From Catenulispora pinistramenti (GTDB taxonomy: Bacteria > Actinomycetota > Actinomycetes > Streptomycetales > Catenulisporaceae), in NCBI RefSeq assembly GCF_018274385.1, contig NZ_JAAFYZ010000019.1:1-64000 (forward strand): a stretch of DNA of 64,000 nucleotides, in the 5' to 3' direction. Below, piece by piece: positions 43,108-53,100 of this stretch. The position numbers and the translations under genes are program-made. Position 1 is the stretch's first letter. Every line of letters starts with the position of its first letter. The notes under the pieces were generated by a model, which had not been told where the DNA came from, made no database searches, and was given only the letters and a program-made list of their open reading frames with translations.

Positions 43108-44082
43108 GTGAGCGTGGCGACCGCCACCAGTGAGACGGCCTCCGTGGAGGAGGCCCGGCTGAAGACCCCCGAACCCCCGCGCCCGGCCGAGCAGGTTCAC
43201 GTCTTCGAGCCCTACCGGTACGCGCTGCCCAAGTTGGGGCCGTACTTCCGGGACGTGTGGTCGCGGCGCCAGTTCGCCACCCACATGGCGTCCTCGACCC
43301 TGAAGGGCCAGCATTTCGACAGCTTCTTCGGGCAGTTCTGGCTGGTGCTGAACCCGATGCTGCTGGCGCTGGTGTACTTCTTGCTGACCAGTGTGCTGGG
43401 CGGGCAGAGTGGCGCCGGCACGAGCGCGATGAACCACTTCGTCGGACTTTTGACCGGTTTGTTCGCCTTCTTCTACACGCGGAACGTCATCCAGTTCGCT
43501 GCCAGCTCGATCACCGGCGGCGGCAAGATGATCATTAACATGTCGTTCCCGAAGGTGCTGCTGCCGCTGTCGACGACATTCACGGCGATGCTGATGTACT
43601 TCCCGACGCTGCTGGTCTACGCGGTGTTCTACGTAAGCGTGCACCACAGCGTGACGTGGAACATCTTCTGGATCATCCCGATCTTCCTGATCCAGACGGT
43701 CTTCAGCTTCGGTCTCGGGCTGTTGTTCGCGGCGGTGACGCTGTACTTCCGCGACATGTCGACGCTGCTGCCCTATGTGCTGCGCATCTGGATGTACATC
43801 ACCCCGGTGCTGTTCTCCTTGAGCTATGTGAAGTCCGAGGTCGCGGGCAACAAGCTGCCGCACGCGATCCTGGCTGTCTACAACTGGGACCCGTTCTCGC
43901 CGATCATCAACTCCTGGAACACGGTGCTGGTCGGCAACGGCCCGCGGCCGTTCTGGCCACACGCGTCCTACGCTCCACAGTTGTCGGAGATACTGGTCGG
44001 CGCTGTATGCGCGGTCCTCGCCCTGGTCATCGGCGCCTGGTACTTCATGTCGAGGGAGCGTGAGTTCGCTGTCCGCCTCTGA
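43108..44082 (+). CDS. ABC-2-type polysaccharide export permease (Wzm/TagG-like)
   Basis: A 324-aa membrane subunit with six hydrophobic segments: FWLVLNPMLLALVYFLLTSV, LTGLFAFFYTRNVIQFAA, and MYITPVLFSLSYVKSE in the C-terminal half. This pattern belongs to exporters of O-antigen, teichoic acid and related polymers. The GTG start is preceded by GGAG. It overlaps the ATPase gene by 23 nt, so the two are translated together and form one exporter. Confidence 0.9.
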   Translation: MSVATATSETASVEEARLKTPEPPRPAEQVHVFEPYRYALPKLGPYFRDVWSRRQFATHMASSTLKGQHFDSFFGQFWLVLNPMLLALVYFLLTSVLGGQSGAGTSAMNHFVGLLTGLFAFFYTRNVIQFAASSITGGGKMIINMSFPKVLLPLSTTFTAMLMYFPTLLVYAVFYVSVHHSVTWNIFWIIPIFLIQTVFSFGLGLLFAAVTLYFRDMSTLLPYVLRIWMYITPVLFSLSYVKSEVAGNKLPHAILAVYNWDPFSPIINSWNTVLVGNGPRPFWPHASYAPQLSEILVGAVCAVLALVIGAWYFMSREREFAVRL

Positions 44083-45043
44083 AACCGTCGAGACTGTCGA
44101 GACCGCGGAGTCCGTCCAGACCCCGGCGCCGGCCACGGCCGCGATCGCCGAGAAGCCGCTGGATCCCCGGCCGGCCATCAAGGTCGAGGACCTGCACCTG
44201 TACTACCGCACCAAGGCCGAGGCCAACCCGACGCTGAAGGCCGCGCTGATCCGCAAGGTGAAGCGGCAGAAGGTCGAGCAGAAGGTCATCAAGGCGGTGC
44301 AGGGCGTCTCCTTCGAGGTGCCGCACGGGACCGTGCTGGGCGTCATCGGCCACAACGGGGCCGGGAAGTCCACGCTGCTGCGCGCGCTGTCCGGGATCCT
44401 GCCCCCCACGCAGGGTCGGGTCGAGGTGCGCGGCCGGGTCTCCACGCTGCTGGCGCTGGGCGTCGGCTTCAACCAGAACCTCACCGGCCGGGAGAACATC
44501 GTCCTGGGCGGTCTGGCGCAGGGTTGGTCGAAGGACCAGATCCGGGAGAAGGAGAACTCGATCATCGACTTCGCCGACCTCGACACGCTCTCGGAGGGCG
44601 CGATCGACCGGCCGATGAAGACGTACTCCTCGGGCATGTACGCGCGGGTGGCCTTCGCGGTCGGCGTGCACATGGACCCGGACATCCTGCTCGTGGACGA
44701 GGCCCTGTCCGCCGGTGACGCGCGGTTCAAGGAGCGGGCCACCGAGAAGATGCTCGAGCTGTGTGAGAACGCCCGCACCATCGTGCTGGTCTCGCACGGT
44801 CTGGAGACCGTGCGGCACATGTCCAACCACTGCATCTGGATGGACCACGGCAACCTGGTGCAGAGCGGCGACCCGGACGAGGTCATCGACAACTACATCG
44901 AGAAGCAGCACAAGGACCGCGAAGAGGCCGACCGCAAGAAGGCCGCCGCCGAGGCCAAGGAGGCCCAGGAGGACGAGGCGCTCGCGGCCAAGGCCGAGAA
45001 GACCAAGGAAGCGCTGCAGAAGGCCATCGGAGAGGACGTCTGA
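44060..45043 (+). CDS. Polysaccharide export ABC ATPase (Wzt/TagH-like)
   Basis: A 327-aa ATPase. Walker A GHNGAGKST, signature YSSGMYARVAFAVG, Walker B ILLVDEALSAGD, switch His in VLVSHGLETV. KVEDLHLYYRTKAEANPTLK with a long gap before the Walker motif is typical of Wzt/TagH. It has no C-terminal carbohydrate-binding domain. The last 50 residues are an extended Lys/Glu/Ala coiled-coil-like tail, so substrate recognition would rest elsewhere. It overlaps the permease gene. Confidence 0.92.
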   Translation: MSSLSASETVETVETAESVQTPAPATAAIAEKPLDPRPAIKVEDLHLYYRTKAEANPTLKAALIRKVKRQKVEQKVIKAVQGVSFEVPHGTVLGVIGHNGAGKSTLLRALSGILPPTQGRVEVRGRVSTLLALGVGFNQNLTGRENIVLGGLAQGWSKDQIREKENSIIDFADLDTLSEGAIDRPMKTYSSGMYARVAFAVGVHMDPDILLVDEALSAGDARFKERATEKMLELCENARTIVLVSHGLETVRHMSNHCIWMDHGNLVQSGDPDEVIDNYIEKQHKDREEADRKKAAAEAKEAQEDEALAAKAEKTKEALQKAIGEDV

Positions 45044-45050
45044 GCAAGGC

Positions 45051-46157
45051 ATGTCCCCTGACCGCAGCAGTATTGACGTGTCGATCATCACCGGCGGGCA
45101 CGACGTCGCGGACGCGCGGCTGCACCGGCTCGCCGCCGCTTTGCGCCGCGCAGGTCTGGGCGTCGAGGTGGTCGGTCTCGGGGTGCCCGAGGCCGGCCCG
45201 GCCGACTGCGCGGTGCGCACCCTGGGGTCCCGCTCGGCGAAGAAGCGGCTCAAGGCGGACCTGACGCTGCCCTTCAAGGCCCGCGGCAAGGTCCTGCTGA
45301 CCGTGGACCCGGACATGGTGCCGGGGGCGACGCTGGCCCGCTGGTTCAAGGGCAAGCGGCTCATCGCCGACGTCCACGAGGACTACCTGAAGCTGCTCAA
45401 GGACCGCGCCTGGGCCCGTGCCCCGTGGAAGAAGAGCGCGGCCACGTTCGCGGTGCGGTTCTGCACGTTCTGGACCAAGCGGGCGAACATCACCGTGGTG
45501 GCCGACGACCACGTGCCGCCGATGAAGGGCCGCAAGCGCCTGGTGGTGAAGAACCTCCCGGACTTCTCCTTCCTGCCGGCCCCCGGCGAGCCGGACCGCG
45601 TCGCCCCGCGGGCCATCTACATCGGCGACGTGCGGCGCTCGCGCGGGCTGCAGGCGATGCTGGCGGCCGTGGAGGGCACCTACACCTGGGAGCTCGACGT
45701 GGTCGGCCCGGTGCAGCCCGGCGACCAGGCCTGGCTGGACCAGTGGCACGCCACCTCGAGCGAACAGGTCAGGAACCGGATCAGGTTCCACGGGCGTCTG
45801 GATCCTCAGAAGGCCTGGGCGCTGGCCGACGGGGCGTGGGCCGGACTCGTGCTCCTGGACGACACCCCGGCCTTCCGCGAGGCGGTGCCGAGCAAGCTGT
45901 ACGAGTACCTGGCCGTCGGGCTGGCCGTGGTGGCGACGCCGCTGCCGCGGATGGCCGAACTGGTCCAGGCCTCCGGTGCGGGCGAGGTGGTGGCGGACCC
46001 CGCCGCCGCGTCGGCTACGCTGCGGCGGTGGTCGGAGGACTACGGCGAGCTCGAGCGGGCGCGCCGCAACGCCCGCAAGTGGGCGGCGGAGCACCTGACC
46101 GGTGCCTCGCCGTACGACAAGCTGGCGGAGGAGATCCGCGGGCTGGTCAAGCACTGA
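45051..46157 (+). CDS. GT4-like glycosyltransferase
   Basis: A 368-aa GT-B enzyme starting MSPDRSSIDVSIITGGHDVA, 7 nt after the ATPase stop. It has a basic N-terminal domain (RSAKKRLKADLTLPFKARGK), HEDYLKLLKDRAW, AIYIGDVRRSRGLQAMLAAV, and the donor site PSKLYEYLAVGLAVVATPL with the EX7E-type acids around FREAVPSKLYEY. It belongs to the export operon. Confidence 0.86.
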   Translation: MSPDRSSIDVSIITGGHDVADARLHRLAAALRRAGLGVEVVGLGVPEAGPADCAVRTLGSRSAKKRLKADLTLPFKARGKVLLTVDPDMVPGATLARWFKGKRLIADVHEDYLKLLKDRAWARAPWKKSAATFAVRFCTFWTKRANITVVADDHVPPMKGRKRLVVKNLPDFSFLPAPGEPDRVAPRAIYIGDVRRSRGLQAMLAAVEGTYTWELDVVGPVQPGDQAWLDQWHATSSEQVRNRIRFHGRLDPQKAWALADGAWAGLVLLDDTPAFREAVPSKLYEYLAVGLAVVATPLPRMAELVQASGAGEVVADPAAASATLRRWSEDYGELERARRNARKWAAEHLTGASPYDKLAEEIRGLVKH

Positions 46158-46232
46158 GGGCGGGCGAGGAGGGTCCACGCCGCCAGCGGGCCGCGATCCG
46201 GCGCCGCGCGAACGATCCCGGAGAGACCGAGA

Positions 46233-46853
46233 GTGACTGAACAGAAGCAGGGTAGCCGGGAAGGCGTGCGAATCCTGCCCAGCGCGGACGTCGACGACCG
46301 TGCCGAGATCGGCGCCGGGACCAGCGTCTGGCACCTGGCCCAGGTGCGGGAGGGCGCGCGGATCGGGCGCGACGTGGTCATCGGCCGCGGCGCCTACATC
46401 GGTCCGGACGTCCCGGTCGGCGACAACTGCAAGATCCAGAACCACGCGCTGGTCTACGAGCCCGCGGTGCTGGAGGCCGGCGTGTTCATCGGCCCGGCGG
46501 TGGTCCTGACCAACGACCACTTCCCGCGCGCGGTCAACGCCGACGGCACCCCCAAGTCCGCGCACGACTGGACCCCGGTCGGCGTCACGCTGCGCCAGGG
46601 TGCCTCGGTCGGCGCCCGCTCGGTGTGCGTCGCTCCGGTGACCGTCGGCCGCTGGGCCCTGATCGCCGCGGGCTCCGTGGTGACCAAGGACGTCCCGGAC
46701 TTCGCGCTGGTCGCCGGTGTCCCCGCCAAGCGCATCCGCTGGGTCGGCAAGGCCGGCGAGCCGTTGGAGGACCGCGGCGCGGGCCTGTTCGTCTGTCCCA
46801 AGGACGGATCCGAGTACCAAGAGATCGACGGTGTTCTGAAGGAGAAGGCATGA
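46233..46853 (+). CDS. UDP-3-amino-GlcNAcA 3-N-acetyltransferase (WbpD/WlbB-like)
   Basis: A 206-aa left-handed beta-helix acetyltransferase. Hexapeptide repeats run from about 20 to 165 (VWHLAQVREGARIGRDVVIG, then KIQNHALVYEPAVLEAGVFI, GPAVVLTNDHFPRA). This pattern, including the VYEP and TNDH segments, is characteristic of enzymes that acetylate the 3-amino group of UDP-GlcNAc3NA. With the next two genes it forms the set expected for UDP-2,3-diacetamido-2,3-dideoxyglucuronate. Its stop overlaps the aminotransferase start (ATGA). Confidence 0.86.
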   Translation: MTEQKQGSREGVRILPSADVDDRAEIGAGTSVWHLAQVREGARIGRDVVIGRGAYIGPDVPVGDNCKIQNHALVYEPAVLEAGVFIGPAVVLTNDHFPRAVNADGTPKSAHDWTPVGVTLRQGASVGARSVCVAPVTVGRWALIAAGSVVTKDVPDFALVAGVPAKRIRWVGKAGEPLEDRGAGLFVCPKDGSEYQEIDGVLKEKA

Positions 46854-47953
46854 CCCAGCCATTCATTCCCCCGGCCCGTCCGGTGACCGGCGAGGATGAG
46901 ATCGAGGCCGTGGTGCGCGTCATGCGGACCGGTCAGGTCGCCGCCGGCCCGGAGGTCGAGGCGTTCGAGAACGAGTTCTCGCAGTTGGTCGACGGGCTGC
47001 ACTGTGTGGCCGTGAACTCCGGGACTTCCGCGCTGCACCTGTCGGTGCTGGCGTTGGGCGTCAAGCCGGGCGACGAGGTGATCATGCCCTCGTTCTCCTT
47101 CGCCGCGACCGCGAACTCGGTGGCGATCGTCGGCGCGGTGCCGGTGTTCGTGGACATCGAGCGGGGTTCGTTCAACGTCGACCCGGCCGCGATCGAGGCC
47201 GCGATCACCCCGAAGACCGTGGCGATCATGCCGGTGCACCTGTACGGGCACCCGGCCGCGATGGGTCCGATCATGGAGATCGCGCGCAAGCACGGTCTGA
47301 AGGTCATCGAGGACTCCGCGCAGGCTGTCGGGGCCACGCTGGACGGCAAGGCGATCAGCACCTTCGGCGACGCCGCGTGCATCAGCTTGTACCCGACCAA
47401 GAACATCCACTCCATCGAGGGCGGCATCGTGGTCACCCCGGACGCTGAGGTCTCGCGCCAGGTCCGCCTGCTGCGCAACCAGGGCATGGAGGAGCGGTAC
47501 AAGAACGAGGTCATCGGTCTGAACAACCGGATCTCCAGCGTGCATGCCGCGGTGGGCCGGGTGCAGCTGGCGAAGCTGGCCGGGTGGACCAAGCAGCGCC
47601 AGGAGAATGCGCGGTACTTCGACACGCACCTGCAGGGTGTCGGCGTTCCGCCGGTGGCTGCCGGGGCGGAGCACGTGTATCACCAGTACACGATCCGGGT
47701 CACCGATGAGGTCGAGGGCGGCCGTGACGGTCTGGCTGTGCGTCTGAAGGAGCGCGGTATCGGGACCGGCATGTACTACCCGATCCCGATCCACCGGCTG
47801 CCGTCCTTCCAGCGTCCCGATGTCGTCTCGCGCGTCGTCGGTGATCTGGTCGAGACGGAGAAGGCGGCGGCTGAGGCGTTGTCGCTGCCGGTGATGCCGA
47901 CTCTGTCCCAGGACGGCTTGGAGCGGATCGTGGCCGGGGTGAACGCGCTGTGA
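46850..47953 (+). CDS. PLP-dependent sugar aminotransferase (WbpE/WlbC-like, DegT family)
   Basis: A 367-aa DegT/DnrJ/EryC1 aminotransferase. Motifs are NSGTSALHLSVLALGVKPGD, the PLP-binding Asp and partner in VIEDSAQAVGA, and the Schiff-base Lys in YPTKNIHSIEGG. It is predicted to add the 3-amino group to the 3-keto UDP-GlcNAc-uronate, using glutamate. Coupled by 4-nt overlaps to both neighbours, the acetyltransferase and the oxidoreductase. Confidence 0.9.
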   Translation: MTQPFIPPARPVTGEDEIEAVVRVMRTGQVAAGPEVEAFENEFSQLVDGLHCVAVNSGTSALHLSVLALGVKPGDEVIMPSFSFAATANSVAIVGAVPVFVDIERGSFNVDPAAIEAAITPKTVAIMPVHLYGHPAAMGPIMEIARKHGLKVIEDSAQAVGATLDGKAISTFGDAACISLYPTKNIHSIEGGIVVTPDAEVSRQVRLLRNQGMEERYKNEVIGLNNRISSVHAAVGRVQLAKLAGWTKQRQENARYFDTHLQGVGVPPVAAGAEHVYHQYTIRVTDEVEGGRDGLAVRLKERGIGTGMYYPIPIHRLPSFQRPDVVSRVVGDLVETEKAAAEALSLPVMPTLSQDGLERIVAGVNAL

Positions 47954-48972
47954 GCGGGGCGGACGGCAAGAAGCTGCGCGCCGGGCTGATCGGTCTGGGC
48001 ATGATGGGCCGGCACCATGCGCGGGTGCTGGGTTCGATGGAGGGTGTGGAGCTGGTCGCGGTCGCCGACCCCGGTGGCGACGCGCACGGCGCGGCCGGCG
48101 GGCGCGCGGTGCTGCCCGATGTCCAGTCGCTGATCGCCGCGGGGATCGACTTCGCGGTGGTGGCGGTGCCGACGGTGTTCCACACCGAGACCGGTCTGGC
48201 GCTGGCCGAGGCTGGCGTTCACACGCTGATCGAGAAGCCTTTAGCGCCTGACGCGGAGTCCGCGACCCAGCTGGCCGAGACCTTCGAGCGGGCCGGGCTG
48301 GTCGGCGCGGTCGGGCATATCGAGCGTTTCAACCCCTCGCTGCAGAATCTGCGTAAGCGGTTGGAGCACGGTGAGCTCGGCGAGGTGTTCCAGGTTGTCA
48401 CCCGGCGTCAGGGTCCCTTCCCGAACCGGATCGCCGATGTCGGTGTGGTGAAGGACCTGGCCACGCACGACATCGATTCCACGGCCTGGGTGACCCGCCA
48501 GCCCTACACCTCGGTCTCGGCGCACACCGCCTACCGGTCGGGTCGCGAGCATGAGGACCTGATCGCGATGACCGGCCGGCTGGCCGACGGCACCGTGGTC
48601 AACCATCTGGTGAACTGGCTGTCGCCGATGAAGGAGCGGGTCACCATCGTGACCGGTGAGAAGGGCTGCTTCGTCGCCGACACCCTGACCGCCGATCTGA
48701 CCTTCTACGCGAACGCATCGGCGCCGACGATTCCCAGCTGGGAGGCGATGCAAGCCTTCCGCGGAGTATCGGAGGGCGACATGGTGCGCTTCGCCATCCC
48801 CAAGCCGGAACCCCTGCGCACCGAACTCGAGGCGTTCCGGGACGCGGTGCTGGACGTCGACGGCGGCCGGGACCGTGTGGTGAGCATGCGGCAGGGTCTG
48901 CAGGTCGTGCGGGTCGCCGAGGCGGCGCTGGATTCGGCCGCCAAGGGCATCACCGTCGAGCTCGAAGCGTGA
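47950..48972 (+). CDS. UDP-GlcNAcA 3-dehydrogenase (WbpB/WlbA-like, Gfo/Idh/MocA)
   Basis: A 340-aa NAD-dependent oxidoreductase. The Rossmann start is AGLIGLGMMGRHHARVL, the family EKP motif is HTLIEKPLAP, GHIERFNPSLQNL follows, and the active-site His lies in DLATHDIDSTAWV. Expected role: oxidation of C3 of UDP-N-acetylglucosaminuronate, the step before the aminotransferase. It ends the operon that starts with the exporter; a strong terminator follows. Confidence 0.88.
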   Translation: MSGADGKKLRAGLIGLGMMGRHHARVLGSMEGVELVAVADPGGDAHGAAGGRAVLPDVQSLIAAGIDFAVVAVPTVFHTETGLALAEAGVHTLIEKPLAPDAESATQLAETFERAGLVGAVGHIERFNPSLQNLRKRLEHGELGEVFQVVTRRQGPFPNRIADVGVVKDLATHDIDSTAWVTRQPYTSVSAHTAYRSGREHEDLIAMTGRLADGTVVNHLVNWLSPMKERVTIVTGEKGCFVADTLTADLTFYANASAPTIPSWEAMQAFRGVSEGDMVRFAIPKPEPLRTELEAFRDAVLDVDGGRDRVVSMRQGLQVVRVAEAALDSAAKGITVELEA

Positions 48973-49048
48973 TCGCCGATCAGCGTTCCGTGACCTTCTC
49001 GGCGATGGCCGGAACAGGCCGCTGACCAGCTGAGGACGTCGGGTTATC

Positions 49049-49089
49049 AGGGCCCCCGAAACCGGGTATCCGGGTTTCGGGGGCCCTTT
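49049..49089 (+). terminator. Terminator of the export/sugar operon
   Basis: Perfect 15-bp stem AGGGCCCCCGAAACC / GGTTTCGGGGGCCCT with a 9-nt loop followed by TT, 77 nt after the stop. Confidence 0.9.
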
Positions 49090-49186
49090 GACGGGCTCTT
49101 TACCGGGGTTTGACGACCTTCACGAAACTCTAAGGGTCCTCACGGAGACTGATCTCCCCGTTGGGGACGAGTCCGCACCATGCCTG

Positions 49187-50107
49187 ATGAAAGGGGCTGG
49201 ATCCTTGGAGCACGAGCCGCCTCCTCCCCATGTCAGTGTGGTTCTGCCTTGTTACAACGAGGAAGCCCACGTTCTGCTGGAGATCCAACGGATCTGCGCC
49301 GCTTTGGACGCCACTGACTATCCCTACGAGGTGCTGGCCGTCGACGACGCGTCCACGGACGGGACCTTGGAGGTGTTGCGCAAGGCCGAGATCGAGTACC
49401 CGAGCGTGAAGGTGGTCGCGTTCTCGCGTAACGGCGGGGCGGGGACTGTGCGCCGGATCGGGTCGACGATGGCCCGGGGTGACATCGTGGTGTGGACCGA
49501 CGCCGACATGTCGTATCCGAACGAGCGGATCCCCGAACTGGTGGAGATGCTTGATTTCGACGCCGACATAGACCAGGTCGTGGGTGCCCGCAAGGCGGAG
49601 ATGGGTTCGCACCGGCTGCTGCGGATACCGGCGAAGTGGGTCATCCGCAAGATCGCGGAGAAGCTGGTCAACCAGAAGATCCCGGACTTGAACTCGGGTT
49701 TGCGCGCTATGCGGCGTGAGGTCGCGAAGCCGTATCTGCGGTTGCTGCCGCCCGGTTTCTCGTGCGTCACCACGATCACGTTGGCGTTCATGTCCAACCA
49801 GAAGAACGTGGTCTACGTCCCGATCGACTACGCGAAGCGGGCCGGGAAGTCCAAGTTCAAGTTCGTGAAGGACGCCTACCGCTATATCCTGCAGGTCCTT
49901 CGGATGGTCATGTACTTCAATCCGCTGAAGGTCCTGATGCCGCCGGCGTTGTGGTTGGTCGGGATCGGCGCGGTGAAGGCGGTGTTCGACCTGGTGGTGC
50001 ACCCGTTCCGGTTCGCCCAGAACACCGCGCTGCTCATTCTCAGCGGCCTGATCATCGCCTCCATGGCGCTGCTCGCCGACCTCATCGTGCGGTCGCGGCC
50101 GGAGTGA
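49187..50107 (+). CDS. Family 2 glycosyltransferase (DPM-like)
   Basis: A GT-A enzyme of about 306 aa. Nucleotide site HVSVVLPCYNEEAHVLLEIQ, then VLAVDDASTDGT, the metal-site DxD in VVWTDADMSYPNE, and the helical DLNSGLRAMRREV of dolichol-phosphate-mannose-type enzymes. Two hydrophobic helices end the protein (about 240-300). The start is uncertain: ATG 49187 lacks an SD, while TTG 49205 has AAAGGGG about 9 nt upstream. The frame is open to 49088, inside the terminator. Its stop overlaps the next start (GTGA). It may make a polyprenyl-phosphate sugar used by the following membrane protein. Confidence 0.87.
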   Translation: MKGAGSLEHEPPPPHVSVVLPCYNEEAHVLLEIQRICAALDATDYPYEVLAVDDASTDGTLEVLRKAEIEYPSVKVVAFSRNGGAGTVRRIGSTMARGDIVVWTDADMSYPNERIPELVEMLDFDADIDQVVGARKAEMGSHRLLRIPAKWVIRKIAEKLVNQKIPDLNSGLRAMRREVAKPYLRLLPPGFSCVTTITLAFMSNQKNVVYVPIDYAKRAGKSKFKFVKDAYRYILQVLRMVMYFNPLKVLMPPALWLVGIGAVKAVFDLVVHPFRFAQNTALLILSGLIIASMALLADLIVRSRPE

Positions 50108-53100
50108 GCCGGCGACGTCTTCGGGGGACACATCTGGTCACCGCGGTGGCCGTGCTGGCCGCGTTGTATCTGGCGGTCGGGGGCATCGCCTCGCAGTTGG
50201 CGGGGCGCAGCGTGCTCGCCGACACCGACTACATGGTGCGCTACGGGGCGTACGCCAACGCGGGCTTCGCCGACTCGCAGAGCAAGAACCTGATGCAGTC
50301 GGACGTCTACAGCGCGGAGATCCCGGCCGAGGACCTGTTCGCCAAGGGGGTCAAGTCCGGGAAGGCCGCGGCTTGGGACCCCTACATCGTCGGCGGGACG
50401 CCGCTGGGTACCAACCCCAACAACGCGCTGGCATCTCCGGTGACCGCGCCTTATTACGTGCTGCCGTCTTGGTTGGCGCCGGCTTATGAGCGGCTGGCCG
50501 AGGTGCTGGTGGGCTTGGTCGGGCTGTATCTGTTCCTGCGCCGACTGAAGCTTTCGCCGCCGGCCGCGTTGGTCGGCGGGATGGCGTACGTCTCCGGCGC
50601 CTACATGGTGGCCTGGCAGGGCTGGCCGCAGACCCGGGTCGGGGCCTTTGTGCCGCTGGTGTTCTGGGCGGTCGAGCGGTGCCTGCAACAGCGGCGGTTC
50701 CGTGACGTCGCGGTGTTGGCCGTGGCGGTCGCGTGCCTCATGCTCGGCGGATTCCCGGCGGTGGAGGGCTATGCGCTGCTGACCGCCGGTGTCTACGCGC
50801 TGGTGCGGACCCGCAAGATCGGGCGGTTGATCGGGCTCGGGGTGGGTGTCGCGGCCGGGGCCGGGCTGGCGATGTTCCAGTTGCTGCCGTTCGCGAAGTT
50901 CTATTCGTCGTGGCTGATCGAGGGGCGTGGGCAGAGCGGATCGGACCACCTGGATCCGGTGACGTTCCTGACGTCGTTCGCCCCGTGGGCGTTCGGCGGC
51001 GTGGCCTCCAACGGCCAGGAGTTGTGGTACCTGGACCGGAACGCGGTCGAGGCGCTGGGCTATGTCGGCGCGGCCGTGCTGGTGCTGGTCGTGGTCGCGG
51101 TGATGGCGGTCCGGCGGGGCCGGATCCTGTTGCCGCGCGGGGTGTGGGTGTTCTTCGTCGCCTCCGCCGCGGTGTGGATGCTGTTGGTGTACCACGGTGG
51201 GTGGGCGCTGGCGGCCACGCAGCATGTTCCGGTACTGAGAGCGTTGTTCGGGGCCAACTTCATCGGGCGGGCGCGGTGTGTGACCGGGCTGTTGCTGGCC
51301 TGTCTGGCGGCGGTCGGTTTCGAGGTGGTGCTGCGGAAGCGGTCGGAGTTCGTGGCGGCGCCGGCCTCGGCCGCGGCCGTGGCTTCCTCACGTGGGCGGT
51401 TCGGGCAGTGGGTCGCCGTTCGGCTTCGGATCGCTCCGGTCGCGCGCTGGGCCGAGTCGGCCTCGGCGCGGTGGCCCCGGGCGTGGGCGCTGGCGGGCCG
51501 GTCGGCCGCGCCGGCGTGGGCGGCCCTGGTGGTGCTGGCGGTCGGGCTGGAGGCCTGGGCCCTGGTGGGGCAGGGGCGCAAGCTCGCGGTCACCGAGGGC
51601 GCCAACGGGTACAACGGTTCTGACGCCGCGTCGGCCACGCGGGTCGCCGTCGCCACCTACAACCGGGAGATCCACAGCGGCCTGTTGCTGATCGGCGCCG
51701 CGGCGCTGCTGGTCGGCCTGCTGTGGCTGGTGTCCCGGTTCGGCGGCTCGGTGCGGCGGCTGGGCCTGGTGCGGGTGCTCGCGGCGTGCGGGGTGGTGGC
51801 GATGGTCGCCGCCGAGGGCACGTCCTTCATAGGCCGGTTCACCCCCAGCGCCGATAAGTCGACTTTCTATCCGGTGACGGACACCCAGGAGTTCCTGGCC
51901 GCGAACCTCGGCCACTCCCGCTACGCGAGCACCTCCGAGGGCTCGGTGCTCGGCACCGACTCGGTGTACGGGCTGCGGGCGCTGAACGGGCACGCGTTCC
52001 TGAACTCCGCGTTCGCGACGCTGGTGAAGGGGATGCCGGGGGATCCGGTGCCGGCCCCGACCCGGTTGGCGTTCAGCCCGGACGAGGCGCAGGCCACCAG
52101 CCCGATCCTGGACCGGCTGGGGGTGGCGTACTTCACCGCCGCGCCCAGCGAGCCGGTGTTCGGGACGGTGCATCCGGCGGCTGGCGACGGTTCCTCGGTG
52201 GATCTGCAGCCGAACGTGCCGATCACGGTGACCCTGCCGGTCGGGGACGATGTGCGGGCCCTGGGACTGGTCCCCACCTCGGCCGCCGACGTGTTCTCCT
52301 ACGCGCCGATCACGAGCAACGACTGGATCGAGGTCACGGTCTCGGACGGGGCCGGTACGACGACGTCGAAGCGGCTGACCGAGGGCATCCAGACCGGCGT
52401 GGAGTTCGACGTGCCGCTGGCGCTGGACTCCCCGGCGCAGCACGGCCCGCGCACGGCGACGATAACGCTGCACACGAACAAGACGACGCCGCTGGCGGTC
52501 GCCGCCGTCGCCGGGGCACCGGCGCTGGCCACCGTCACCGACCCCGGCGACGGCCTGAAACTGGTCTACGCCGGCTCCTCGGTGATCTACCAGCGCCTGA
52601 ACGCGATGCCGCGGATCCGCTGGGCCGACTCCTCGGTGGTGGTCTCGAACGCCGCGTCCCGGGTCAACCTGCTGGCCTCCGGGCAGCTGGACGCCTCCAC
52701 GGTGGTGCTGAACAGCGGCACGGCCCTGCCGGCGCCGACGCTGCTGGCGTCAGGGACCTCATCCGGCACGCCGGCTCCGGGCTCCGCGGCGGCGGACTTG
52801 GCAGCGGCGTCCGCCACCGTGGCCGGTTCCGCCTCCGGAACCGTCGACGGCGCGGTCACGGTGACCTCCGACGGCATGGACTCGGTCGGCGCGCTGGTGG
52901 ACAACCCGACCGCCGGCTACCTCGTGGTGGCGGACTCCGACCAGGTCGGCTGGTCCGCGACGGTGGACGGCAAACCGGCCCGCCTGGTCCCCGCCGACCA
53001 GGGCCTGGTAGCGGTGTCGGTGCCGGCCGGCAGCCACACCGTCAAGCTGCGCTACAAGTCCCCGGACCACGGCATCGGCGGCTACGCCAGCGCCGCGACC